Shown: positions 34,740-46,352 of the stretch, piece after piece
How positions within the stretch are numbered: position 1 is the stretch's first letter
Layout of the letters: every line of letters starts with the position of its first letter
Assembly (NCBI RefSeq): GCF_002127325.2
Contig: NC_035433.2
Span: forward strand, 147,510,435 to 147,574,434
Length of the DNA stretch: 64,000 nucleotides
Source: Helianthus annuus
Lineage: Eukaryota > Streptophyta > Magnoliopsida > Asterales > Asteraceae
Reading direction: 5' to 3'
Position numbers and translations under genes: made by a program
Notes under the pieces: generated by a model
Seen by the model: only the letters and a program-made list of their open reading frames with translations
The model's database searches: none
Told to the model about the DNA's origin: nothing

Positions 34740-37209
34740 TAAGATATAGAGAGCAATAGCTAGCAAGCTCATCCATAAGATTAGCCTGAACGATGGAACC
34801 TTCAACCTTTCCTTTGTTTTTAATCATTCTTTTTAATCGACCCAACTTTCTAAAAATTGAATTGGAAAATGTTAGCAGTTACCTAACATTTAGAAAATTA
34901 AAAGATCACTTTGTTAAGTAAAATCAGTTAACTCTCATACGGATACATCCACCTAAACTGCACCGGACCACCAAGAATAGCTTCATTAGTCAAATGTATT
35001 ACAAGGTGTTCCATTGAGTCAAAGAACACGGGTGGAAAGATTTTTCCTAACTTACAAATTGTTACAACAATACTTTTCTTCAATTTTCGTAAATCTTCAA
35101 TGTGTAGAACCCTTGAGCATATTACACGAAAGAATGTGCAAAGCTCTATTATCGATTCCCATATTTGCTTTGGTAACATCCCTCGTAAGACGATAGGCAA
35201 CAATCGTTGCATGAATACGTGACAATCATGACTTTTAAAGTTGTAGAAGGTATCATCCTTTAGGTTCACACATCCCCCTACATTTGAAGCATAGTCGTCT
35301 GGGAACTTTACTTGCTTCAACCATTTACATACTTCATTTACCTCCTTTTTGGTTAAGGTGTATGCTGCTTTTGGTTTTAAAATTTTATTATTATTTCCAC
35401 TTGAAACATGCAACGATGGTCGATTGCAAAACTGTTCCACATCCTTCCTTGCCTTGACGTTATCTTTTGTTTTAGAAGTATCCATAACCATTTGAAATAG
35501 ATTCTCAAAAACGTTTTTCTCGATATGCATTACATCAAGGTTGTGTCGAATTAACAACATGGGCCAATATTCAAGCTCCCAGAAAATGCTTTTCTTTACC
35601 CAATTATGAGTTTTACAAAATTTTGGATCTTTATGCTTCGGGTGCGTTACACCTTCATAAAACTGGTATGTTAGAAACTTGTTCTAAGATTTCCCAACCG
35701 GTTAACTCGGGTGTAGGTCCCACTAACGACGATGTTGATCTCCGAAATCCATCTATATCAGTACGAAAAGGATGTGACATTGGTAGAAACCTTCGATGAC
35801 AGTCGAACCAACTAGTGTTACCCCCATCATGTAACCGAAAAGCATCTGTGTCCCCCATACAATATGGGCAAGCTAAACGACCATGCGTACTCCAGCCAGA
35901 TAACATTGCATAGGCAGGAAAATCACTAACTGTCCACAAAAGAATAACTCTCATAATGAAATTTTCTTTACGATAAGCATCATAAACTTCAATGCCTTCT
36001 CCATACAACTCTTTCAACTCATCTATTAAGGGTCTTAGAAACACATCGATGTTTTGACCTGGACTCTTTCCACCCGGAATAATCAAACTTACTTCAACAA
36101 ACGAGTCTTTCATACTCATCCAAGGGGGTAAGTTATAGATTGTAAGAAAGACGGGCCATAATGAGTAAGGAATTGAGTTAGAGTTATTTGGATTGAAACC
36201 GTCAGTGCATAACCCAAGACGAACATTGCGATCTCTTTTGCAAAGTCAGGATTCTCCGAGTCAAAATGCTTCCAAGCCATGCCGTCACTAGGATGTGCCA
36301 TGCTACCCTCTTTTGTTTTGTGGTCATGGTGCCAAGTCATATCTTTGGCCGTTTTTGTAGACATATATAACCTTTTAAGTCTAGGACCAATTGGCATGTA
36401 CCACATCACCAAATTAGGTACCTTATTCAAGACACTTTTGTAACGAGATCCCTTACAATATTTACAATGTGTCAATGCCTTGTCTTGCTTATAGAATATC
36501 ATGCAATGGTTTTTGCAAACATCAATTCTCTCGTATGGAAGACTCAATGGTTCTAAACTCTTCTTCGTATCATAAAAGTTTTTTGGAAGTTTATTATTTT
36601 CGGGCAACATTGCATTAATCATGGAAATGTTAAAGTTGTAAGCTGCAGTTGACACATTGAAAAGTGATTTCCATGTAAAAAACTCGTAGCAGCTTGTAAC
36701 TTTGAAAAACTTGTAGCCTTTTCGCCCTCCCACAAAGGTTCATCAGCAGCTTCTAACATGTCATAGAATCTTTTTGCTTCTGGATTCGGTACACGTCCTT
36801 CCAATGTACTTGAAGTATAATCGTATGAACACAAGTTATCTAACACCATACCTTTGCAACCATCATCATCATCATCATCAATCTCCATTGTAGTAGAAGA
36901 CTGTCCAACATCATGGTTGGACTTTTCACCATGTTCACTCCATATTTCATAGTGAAGCATGAAACCATCCTTAAATAAGTGTTTTTGTACAGTGGCTCTG
37001 TCTCTGTAACTTATATTTTGGCATTTATAACAAGGACATTTTATGTCACGTGTTGTCTCACCATGCATATTCACCCTCGTATCAACCACTTCTTCTTTAG
37101 AAAATGCGAAGTCCAAAAACAATTCGACATTGTCACAGTATTCAGAATTAAGAAATCCATTACTATCGGTCTTTTCATACATCCATCCTCGGTCAGTATA
37201 CCACGCCAT
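34740..37209 (-). pseudogene. CACTA TNPD/TNP2-like transposase (Transposase_21 type), frameshifted and truncated
   Basis: TNP2 is the catalytic protein of CACTA elements. The N-terminus (MAWYTDRGWMYEK, then CPCYKC and a conserved H-rich stretch) is the transposase-associated domain. The tnp2 core follows in pieces: CMIFYKQDKALTHCKYC, then MSMKDSFVEVSLIIPGGKSP with the ACPYC motif, then HNLDVMHIEKNVFENL. A last exon (34849-34740) reads KGKVEGSIVQANLMDELASY. The reading frame is broken near 36673, near 36240 and near 35665. The usual C-terminal region after the last exon is absent. Splicing could explain the border near 34930, where a GT donor is visible, but not the three internal shifts. Confidence 0.85.
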
Positions 37210-38124
37210 TACTACTCGAGTTAATCCTATAAGATATTTTCAAAAAGTAACACTTAAAAAATGCATTAAATATGACATCAATAATTAAAGATATTGTTGA
37301 ATTGTTAAACAAAAACTTAGCTCCACCAATTCAAGATAGTATTGTGTATGAATCATAACTTTTTGATGTTGAAAGATGTTAAGATATTTACCACTGTTCC
37401 AGCTATGTATTGTTGCCAATGTTGCATAAACTTACTTCCGGTACAACAACAAAGATTGGGGAGGTCATACCTTATCAAAAGTGATCCTATTGTGTAAAGA
37501 ATTAACGTCATTTCTTTTAAAAAAAATAACATTTGTCAACAAACAACCAAAATATACAAGTCTTATAAGAAAGGGATTATTTATTAGGTGGACTCCATTA
37601 TTACTATTAATCAATATAATCAATATTACTCCTAGAATAAAAAAATTGCAAGTGCTTAATATTTTAAATTTCCTTCATTCATATTTGTTTACATAAGCAT
37701 CAAAACACAAAACCCTAACACAGACCTACAAGCAAAATTTCAAATTTCATATAGCTTTTTGACATGAAAAACAACAAAATTGAACTCAAATAAAACCCAA
37801 ATTCGACATATATCTCTGAACTTAACTACTGATGATAATATACAACATCGTCGGATTTAACACATACTGTGAGTCACAGATCTGTTGTGATGAACGATGA
37901 GGATGATTGAATCTGGGAAGCGAAGATGAGGATCGATGAATGATGAGGATGATTGAATCTGGGGAGGGAAGATGAGGATGATGAAAGAGGACTGTGACTG
38001 ATGAAAGAAGACGATGAATACTTTGTCTAACTTATGGCTACTTTCAGTTTTAACCCAGAACTTATGACTATTTACAGTTTTTACCCTAAACAATGATGAA
38101 TAGTTTTTTTGCTTTTTCAATTTT
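37210..38124. other. CACTA 5' region upstream of the TNPD-like gene
   Basis: No coding potential. A diverged tandem repeat built on GATGAGGATGATTGAATCTG lies at about 37890-37970. It presumably contains the promoter of the minus-strand genes, but I cannot point to a clear TATA box. Confidence 0.5.
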
Positions 38125-38460
38125 TTCTTGTATCTGCGACCGCTTTAAACGGTCGCAACTTTTGTTTTTTTATATATTTCTCGTATTTGTGACCGTTTTA
38201 TAAGGTCGCAACTTTCGTTCTTTTGTTTTTTTTTTATTTGCGATTGCTTTAAACGGTCGTAATTTTTGCTATTTTTTATTTTTCTCGTATCTGCGACTGT
38301 TTTCCGACCACAAAAATATGGCCACAAAATTTGCCACCGTTTTGCGATCGAATATGGGTTGGTCTTTAATTTTGCGACTGTTTTGGTTTTAGTCGCAAAT
38401 CGGTCACTAATTTTGTGACCGTCTTATGTTAGTTGCAAAATTTGGTCGCAATTGCTTAGT
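38125..38460. repeat. Right subterminal repeat array of the CACTA element
   Basis: GCGACCG-type motifs occur in both orientations. Several form palindromes, for example TGCGACCG, a short TTTAAA-type centre, then CGGTCGCA near 38136-38158, and related copies near 38190 and 38238. Confidence 0.78.
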
Positions 38461-38510
38461 TTTCTAGTAGTGTTGGTAATCAGAACCTGGACCTGTGAGG
38501 ATGAAACATT

Positions 38511-41500
38511 TGAAAGAGCAAAACAGAAAATCTAATCGTTAATTGCACAAACTCAGATAATTTTATTGATATCACTTCAACACTTATATAGCAAAATACA
38601 TGCAACGGCTAAAAACTTCAACAAAAGAAAACATAACAATCAATACGTAAAAACTGGATCAAGCCATAAAATCAGGAACTAGCTTGTCCATCCACTTTAT
38701 TCTCATCCGATAACAACTTCAAACGGCTAGTAGCATAACAGTCACTTTCAGATTGAATTACGTCCAATACCCTCCTTTAATTCAATCTTTCTGACTCTGA
38801 GAGCTTCTCTAAAATAACTGAACTGGTCCGGTCCAAGTGGCTTTGTCAGTAAATCAGCAATTTGATCTTCAGTCTTGCAAGGCTTTAGCTCTATCTGCTT
38901 TGAGTCTACCATGCTTTTAATGTAATGAAACTTGATATCAATGTGTTTGCTTCTGCTATGAAATGCTGCATTCTTTGTCATGAAGATAGCTGATTCATTG
39001 TCACAAAAAATCTCAGTTGCCTCTTCCTGTTTATAACCCAATCCATTTAGCAGTTGCCTCATCCAGATTGCTTGACATGTTGCTCCAGTTGCTGATATGT
39101 ACTCAGCTTCACTTGATGAAAGAGCCACAACTTGCTACTTCTTTGAGCTCCAAGACACTACACTACTACCGATTGAGAACACATAGGCTGATATACTTTT
39201 TCTATCATCACTTGATCTAGCTCAATCACTATCCGAGTAACCAAGTAGCTTGACAGCTACATCTCCTTCATACCATATACCATAATCAAGTGTTGCAGCC
39301 ACATACCTCAAGATTCTTCTTGCTGCTCCATGATGCTTTGAAGTTGGACATTGCATATATCTTGCAATGAGTCCAACTGCAAATGCTAATTCAGGTCTTG
39401 TATGTGTCAAGTATAACAATCCTCCCACTAAACTTCTGAACTCAGTTCCATCAACCTTGCCTGCATCATCTCCTTGTAACTTTTAACCTTTATTCATAGG
39501 TGTTACTACACCCTTGCATCCCCACATACCGAATTTCTTAAGAAGATCTGTGGCATATTTCTTTTGTGACACAAAACACCATCCATTGCTTGATTAATTT
39601 CCAATCCAAGGAAGTAAGCTAACTTCCCTAAATCAGTCATATCAAATTCTTTAATCATTTTCATTCTGAATTCTTCTATCAAATATGGAGATGAGCTAGT
39701 ATATATTATATCATCAACATAAATGCAAATGATAATAATATCACCCTCTTCAGTTCTCTTTATGTACACAGTAGGATCACTTGTGAGTCTCTGATACGAA
39801 TTATCATTTAAATACGAGTTGATACATTCATACCAGGCCCTTGGCGATTGCTTGAGACCATAGAGAGCCTTGTGCAGCCTGTAAACCTTATGCTCTTCAC
39901 CTTTAACTTCAAATCCTGGTGGTTGTGTCACATAAACTTCCTCTTGTAAAGGCCCGTTCAAGAAGGCAGACTTGACATTAAGTTGAAAGATAGCCCACTT
40001 TTGTTGAGCCGCTAATGAGAGAATCACTCTAATCGTCTCGAACCGTGCTACAGGAGCAAAAGTCTCTTCATAGTTGATGCCATATTCCTGAGCATATCCC
40101 TTTGCCACAATCCTTGCTTTATACTTCTTGATTTCACCACTTGCATCCATTTTCACTCCAAACACCCACTTGAGACCAATAGTCTGTTGATCACTAGGCA
40201 GTTCAACTAAGGACCAGGTCTTGTGTTCTTCTAAAGACTTCAATTCTTGAATCATAGCCATTCTCCACTATTGATTCTTTGTAGCTTCCACATACGATTT
40301 TGGCTCCATTGATGACAGAACTAGTTGGCATTCATACAGTTGTTGCACTTGATCATTATTAAGAGGGACAGTTTCTTGATAGACCTGATTCAACGACTTG
40401 GTTCTGGGACTGTTGTTGCTACTTCCAGAGTTGGGCTCATTTTGATCATTGGTTTCATCTTCTTCATTGACTGAATTGTTGCTGTCACTTGCATTATTAT
40501 TTTCACCATCTTCAGACTCCCAAATAGTAACCAGTTCAGCATGCAATCCATGCTTATCTTCTTGATTATCAGTCCACTTTGCATGCTCATCAAACACTAC
40601 ATTTCTACTGGTCACAACTCTTCTTTTCACTGGATCATATAGTCTGTAAGCTTTAGAGTTTGGTGAATAACCAATAAAAATGCATTTGCAGGCTTTTTCT
40701 TCCATCTTCCTTCTTTGCTGCTTTGGAATGTGACTATATGCAACACACCCAAAAACCTTTAAGTGATGAACTGAGGGAATCCGATTATACCATACCTGAA
40801 AAGGTGTAGCTTCATCAAGGGCCTTTGTTGGTGACAAGTTTCTGAGATAAACGGCTGTGGCAACGGCTTCACTCCAAAACACATTACTGAGATTCTTTTC
40901 ATGCAGCATGCTCAGGGCCATTTCTCCTATGGTTCTATTCTTCCTTTCGGAAACTCCATTGTGTTCTGGTGTATAGGGAGGTGTCAAATCCCTCCTTATT
41001 CCTTCTTGCTCACAAAAAGCCATAAACTCATTTGAACAAAATTCTCCACCTCTGTCACTTCGAAAAGCCTTAATCTTCCTACTTGTTTCATTTTCAACTT
41101 TGGCTTTAAAGACTTTGAACTTATCAAATACTTCATCTTTTCTATGTAGAAAATAAACCCAAGTCATCCTACTCACATCATCAATGAATAGTAAGAAGTA
41201 CCTGCTTCCACCCAAGGATTTTGTCGACATAGGTCCACATACATCAGCATGAATTAAATCAAGAACTTCAGATGTTCTGGTTCCTTGTGACAGAAAAGGA
41301 GCCCTTGTCATCTTTCCACTGACACAACTTTCACAAACATTCCAATTTCTGATCTTTGGCAATCCATAAACCAGCTGGTTGCTACTCAAGCTTTGCAAGC
41401 TTCGTTCATTCAGATGCCCAAATCGTAGATGCCACATATACGATTCATCAACAATAGTGGTGAAGGCTACATTATTTGCATTTGAAACATCAAGAGGGAA

Positions 41501-43091
41501 CGTCTTATTACTAGCAACAGGAATCATACACACCGTCTCACCAGTTTGCTTCTTAATAATTCTGCATGCACCTTCATCAAATACCAGCCTATGTTTCGTT
41601 TTCATCAGTTGCCCAACACTCAGCAGATTATAACCTAGATCAGGTGCATAATAGACATCATCTAATGTCTTAAACTGGCCACCTGCCACTTCAAGCCTTC
41701 TAGTTCCTTTCCCTTCAACGATAATTCTCTTACCATTTCCCATTCTCACAGCTACAGTTTTGGTCTTATCTAGTTTCTTAAATAATGATAACTGGCCTGT
41801 CATATGGTTTGAGCAACCACTATCAAGAAACCAGATGTGAGAAGGATTAGCCACATCTTTTGTTGTCACCAATGCCATTTCTTCATCATCTTCCACAGCC
41901 ATGAACAATTGCCCTTCTTCTTCATCATTGTCGTCTCCTATGGCAGGAGATGCTTGTGGTTCATTCCAGCAATCTCTAATGAGATGACCAAATTTGTTGC
42001 AGTTATAACATTGAATACCTGCTTTTCCTCGTCCATTTGTTCTTCCTCGACCACGACCTCTACCTCTTGGAGGCCCTCTTCCTCTGCTTCTCATAAACAG
42101 GCCAGCATCTTCTTCTTTGGCTTGTAACACCTGCTCTTCAGCAACATTTTCATTTCCTCTATTAACTCTTGCTTCATGTGACTGCAACGACCCCATCAAT
42201 TGATCAAAGGTCAACACACTTAGATCCTTTGATTCTTCAATGGTAGCCACAATGTGATCCCACTTGACTGGCAAACTCCTCAATACTTTCTCCAACTTTC
42301 TGATCGGATACATTTTCACCATAAGCCCTTTGTTGATTAACAATCTTCATTACTTTTGACAGAAAATCTCCCACTGGTTCCCCTTCTTTCATATGTATGG
42401 TTTCAAAATCTCTCCGCAGCCCTTGTAATTTCACCATTTGGACCTTTGTGTCTCCTTCATACTCATTTTGCAAGAGAGTCCATGCCTGTTTGGATGTCGT
42501 TGCACCTGCAATTTGAGAAAATAATTCATCATGGACACCAGATTGAATAAGAGAAAGTGTACGTGCATCTTTTCTCTTATTATCTCGGAGTCTCATTCGA
42601 TCAGTGTCTACTGCATTGAAACCGGTTTCCACAAAATCCCAGAGATCTTGTGACATGAGAATGGTCTTCATTCGGATCTTCCAAAATTCATAACCTTCAC
42701 CTTTGAAGATCGGAAGCGTTGCATTCACGGAACTATGGTTCGTGTTATTCCAGGCCATTGGATGAAAAGCGAACTGAAAGTGAGAAAGATAATTGAGAGA
42801 TTGATCAGAACCTGGTTCGCTTTGATACCAAATGAAAGAGCAAAACAGAAAATCTAATCGTTAATTGCACAAACTCGGATAATTTTATTGATATCACTTC
42901 AACACTTATATAGCAAAATACATGCAACGGCTAAAAACTTCAACAAAAGAAAACATAACAATCAATACGTAAAAACTGGATCAAGCCATAAAATCAGGAA
43001 CTAGCTTGACCATCCACTTTATTCTCATCCGATAACAACTTCAAACGGCTAGTAGCATAACGGTCACTTTCAGATTGAATTACGTCCAATA
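38511..43091 (-). mobile_element. Copia LTR retrotransposon, 4.6 kb, decayed
   Basis: 259-bp LTRs (38511-38769, 42833-43091) differ at three positions. The target duplication ACATT lies at 38506-38510 and 43092-43096. The minus-strand primer site TGGTATCAAAGC (42819-42830) lies two bases from the 5' LTR, and the polypurine tract AAAGGAGGG lies at 38770-38778. In the minus sense the LTR begins TATTGG rather than the canonical TG. The coding order gag-PR-INT-RT-RH is that of Copia. Confidence 0.92.
38748..42758 (-). pseudogene. Copia gag-pol polyprotein with several stops and frameshifts
   Basis: Domains in order: gag (42758-42237, FKGEGYEFWKIRMKTILMSQ); CCHC knuckle CYNCNKFGHLIRDC; protease LDSGCSNHM; gag-pre-integrase HLRFGHLNERSL; integrase core (HADVCGP, FRSDRGGEF, EHNGVSERKNR); reverse transcriptase ([16 protein letters not shown]); RNase H (ALSSSEAEYIS). 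Gag and pol are out of frame near 42293. In-frame stops lie near 40265 (TAG), 39483 (TAA), 39221 (TGA) and 39136 (TAG), and a further frameshift lies near 39580 in a T run. It cannot make a full polyprotein. Confidence 0.9.
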
Positions 43092-43226
43092 ACATTGTTG
43101 GGACATATGTGATTTTATAATTAGCTAGGGAAGAGATCGGAAATACTTAACCCGTAGCAAACATAGTGTTTTAGATCCTTTTCTCCCACCCTCATCCTCA
43201 ATTTTAACTTTGAGGGATAATGAAAC

Positions 43227-43731
43227 CAGTGTTGTAAAAGTCGGATTACTCGGCCGAGTACTCGGCGAGTACTCGGTCCTCGGACCCCCTCCGAGGCGAC
43301 TTCCTCCTAGGCGGTCTCAATTAGTCGGCCTCGGGATTACTCGGGAGTACTCGGTGCCTAGTCGGCCTACTCGGCGCCTAGTCGGACGTAGTCGGCCTAG
43401 TCGGTCTAGGCGGTCAACGTGGTTTGTTGACTTTTAATCGGTCAAACTCGGTCAAAATCGGCATACTCGGCCTTGTACTCGGACTACTCGGCCTTGTACT
43501 CAGACTAGTCGGACTTGTATTCAGAATATTTGATCTTTAAACATGTTTCATTTTAAATTATACTCAGTTGACATGAATTATGCTTATTTTAACACATAAA
43601 TAATATATAACAATTAATTTTCTTTATATTTACCATGTCCGCGTACTCCCCGAGTACTCTCCGAGTACTCCGATTACTCCCAACTCCCCAGTCAGCCGAC
43701 TAGGAACCGCCTAGCAACTTTTACAACACTG
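43227..43731. mobile_element. hAT-type MITE, 505 bp, GC-rich
   Basis: The inverted ends are CAGTGTTGTAAAAGT (15 bp). An 8-bp target duplication, AATGAAAC, lies at 43219-43226 and 43732-43739. Both subterminal zones are arrays of TACTCGG/AGTCGG motifs in opposite orientation. Non-coding. Confidence 0.9.
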
Positions 43732-43948
43732 AATGAAACACATAAAAAAATTAAATAGAAAAATAATAACTATTGAAAACACCTCTATATTCTCATCCTC
43801 ATATTTTCCAAGGAAAAATAAATCAATCCCTTTTATTTCTCACTATTCATCCTTCATATTTATTTACTTTTTTTATATATTTTATTGGTGGATGTGACTA
43901 GATGGAAAAGAAAGAATAAAAATCTATTGTTTAATTGAATAAAAAAAT

Positions 43949-44327
43949 GGGATATTGGCCTGTAATAATCCCACCTAGATTTTATTGGTCATTAATAATC
44001 CCACCTCAGAATATTCCCCCCACCAGTCCCACCTTTCACATATTTTTCCTACAATGGTCCCCCGTTAAAAAAAACTTAACTCCGTTAAGGTTTTTCCTAC
44101 CATTTCGAAGTAAGTTTTACATCAATGGACTCGTATCATCGTTCTAATCAAAAGCCCTAAAAATCTGTTTGTAGTTTGGAAAAAAGCTTAACTCCATTAA
44201 TGTTTTTTTAACGGGGGACCATTGTAGGAAAAATAGGTGAAAGGTGGGACTGGTGTGGGGAATATTCTGAGGTGGGATTATTAATGGCCAATAAGGTCTA
44301 GGTGGGATTATTACAGGCCAATTCCCC
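43949..44327. mobile_element. MULE-type MITE with long inverted arms, 379 bp
   Basis: The arms of about 120 bp (43949-44071 and about 44205-44327) are nearly identical when inverted. They contain AATAATCCCACCT repeats. A 9-bp target duplication, TAAAAAAAT, lies at 43940-43948 and 44328-44336. Almost the whole element could fold into one hairpin. Non-coding. Confidence 0.88.
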
Positions 44328-44336
44328 TAAAAAAAT

Positions 44337-45174
44337 AAATATGAGAAATAAGATGCATGATGTTTTTAAAAAGTAAGAAAAAAATTAAAAAATATAGTTT
44401 TTAATTATATTATATAATATATATAATTACGGATTAGAGATCTAAATTAGAAATTTTCCAGTGTCTTTGTTTTTCTTGTGGACTAATAACATTTATTCAA
44501 TGAATGTTTGTAAAAAATTATGTTAATACAAGTGCTGCCTTTGGATAAACAAAGATATTATATTATAATCCTTAAAAAAAGAAAAGAATTGCCGGCCACT
44601 AGGCCTGAACAAATTAAAAATCATTTTTTAATTGTAACAAAGACATTGCAGTACGTGAAGACTTTCTGCAATATCTGTTTGGTATTGTACAATGATCAAT
44701 TCAAAATGAGCATGAATAGTTTTAATTGTGCAATCATGTTTTGTAAACAGTAAATTACTTATTGCATGTATTAGTGAATTTATCAATTGAATTTTTAATT
44801 GTTAGATCTAGCATGTGTTATTACCACTCGGAAAAACAATTAACCTCCTAAACCATCAAATAGCGCCTGAACCAAGTCGATTTTTGATCGTATTGGTTGG
44901 CTAGTTTGGCTGAACCACTCGGTTTAGCTGGATCAACCGATCTAGGGCCAGGCGGTGTTAGAGCATCTTGGTTCGAGTCCAAGATCTAGTAGATCTATCC
45001 TATAATAAAAGTTGACTCTGGAAATTAAGTTACATCTACACAAGAACATACAAGATCTACAACTTTTCAAACACAACGACTACTGGAATAAAGATATCAA
45101 CAATGAAACTTGATACAGATACAATCATTTATTTGGGATGCGCATGAATCTGTGGATCTTCGGCTGAGGTTGAC
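44337..45174. other. AT-rich spacer, no clear gene
   Basis: There is a perfect B-box-like GGTTCGAGTCC at about 44970, with TGGCTAGTTTGG (A-box-like) about 70 bp upstream. It may be a decayed tRNA-derived repeat. Nothing else is recognised. Confidence 0.3.
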
Positions 45175-45378
45175 TTACTTAGCAGCATCTCCAGATTGAA
45201 CAGGCTGATTAGTTGAGTTCTTGGCACGTGGATCCACATCTCCATGTGATGGGGCTTTTGTTTGATTAATTGGGCGTTGAAATGATACAGGCTTATTGTT
45301 GCCAGTAGTATTACCAGATGAAGATGAAGAAGCTGCAGGCTTCCTGACTGAAGAAAGAGATGGAGGTCCACCAGACAT
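45175..45378 (-). CDS. Hypothetical 67-aa serine/proline-rich protein
   Basis: I do not recognise a family. The frame starts MSGGPPSLSSVRKPAASSSS and is rich in S, N, P and G. It has a mildly conserved-looking centre (KPVSFQRPINQTKAP) and no hydrophobic segment, so it would be a soluble, disordered protein. It is a single exon with ordinary composition in an otherwise AT-rich spacer, so a small real gene is possible. An overlapping frame on the same strand (45129-45467) is less protein-like. No promoter motif was identified. Confidence 0.3.
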   Translation of the reverse strand: MSGGPPSLSSVRKPAASSSSSGNTTGNNKPVSFQRPINQTKAPSHGDVDPRAKNSTNQPVQSGDAAK

Positions 45379-46347
45379 GATATTTGTTGGATTTGATTAA
45401 TGAATTCTTGCAAGTGGTTGGGGGAGATGGTGGACTCAGATTTACTTATACAAGGTTTGGATATCATTTACGTAAGATGATGACGCATAGGATGACCTTG
45501 CTTCTTACCAAATTCTCTTTTTATATATTGTTTGTTTTAAAAAAAATATTTAAGTCTTCAGATGACTTTAGTTTCGTATTTCATTCCAATCAATAGAGCA
45601 AATTACATAAGGATAGTAGGTAAACGAGCAACAAACTGCACTGTCATTCCCTTCTAAATAGAAAATCCGAATCTAATAAAAACAAAGCCTCGCGCCCCTG
45701 AAGCGTTGAAAAGTTTTTAAATTAAAATTTACTTGTACAACTAGTACGTACTTTTCGAATTGTGTCACGTGAAACTTTAAATACCACTATTTTATATGAC
45801 AAACACTTGCAATGTAATGTAGCTTTCATTGTTTTTCCTCACGCAAGGGACCAAATTCATACAATCATTATCGCAAATGTGTGGTGGTATGGTATTTGTA
45901 CCTTTGGGCTTTATGTTGGGCCCAAAGGGGCTGAGGCCTGAGGGAGTGAGGGCTGACCCCAGAGACCAGAGTCCAGAAGGGGTATAGATTAAGGATTGAG
46001 CCTATTTTGTGCAAAGTTATAGTATGAACCTAACCTAGTTTGCAGCTAGACTGGTCCAATAAGCCCATATGTTAGTGATGAAGGTTTGTCACATAATGGA
46101 GACTCCATCTCTATTTATTTATCTAAACTAAAAACACATTTTTCTCTATATTTTGTTTATTTTTCAATTAAAAACACATTTTTCACAATGAGCGTGTCGT
46201 CTCCATTTGCTTTGATACAAATTACAACATTAGCCCAAACATTCTAACAATTACATTTCGGGCACTAACTATACTAACTAAATTTTCCAACTAAACTAAC
46301 ATGATTAACTAACATGTAAAAGGTTCGGTTTTACACGTTTTCAGATC
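45379..46347. other. Spacer between the small ORF and the chromovirus, no gene seen
   Basis: AT-rich, with a GC-rich patch at 45905-45975. No recognised repeat. Confidence 0.5.
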
Positions 46348-46352
46348 TAAAC

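Larger units (their letters stand above)
6001..38472 (-). mobile_element. CACTA (En/Spm) transposon, 32.5 kb including nested insertions
   Basis: Both ends carry the inverted repeat CACTACTAGAAAACTA (16 bp perfect), followed by subterminal zones full of GCGACCG-type motifs. The genes run on the minus strand, a TNPD-like transposase (34740-37209) and then a TNPA-like gene (6597-34629), the canonical order. Without the LTR elements and the MULE it would be about 8.5 kb, normal for an autonomous CACTA. The flanks give a 4-bp direct repeat TTGG (5997-6000, 38473-38476) rather than the usual 3 bp. Both genes are broken, so this copy is not autonomous. Confidence 0.9.

Noticed and set aside
34521..34805. 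94-codon hydrophobic frame on the minus strand
   Set aside because: It is an alternative frame over the last TNPD-like exon and the first TNPA-like exon.
6001..38472. CRISPR array or prokaryotic operon reading of the repeats and gene order
   Set aside because: The repeats are LTRs, subterminal motifs and tandem repeats of plant transposons. Introns and plant element families exclude a prokaryotic source.
44890..44985. tRNA gene suggested by a perfect B box GGTTCGAGTCC
   Set aside because: No cloverleaf can be formed by inspection and the A-box spacing is too long; at most a decayed repeat.
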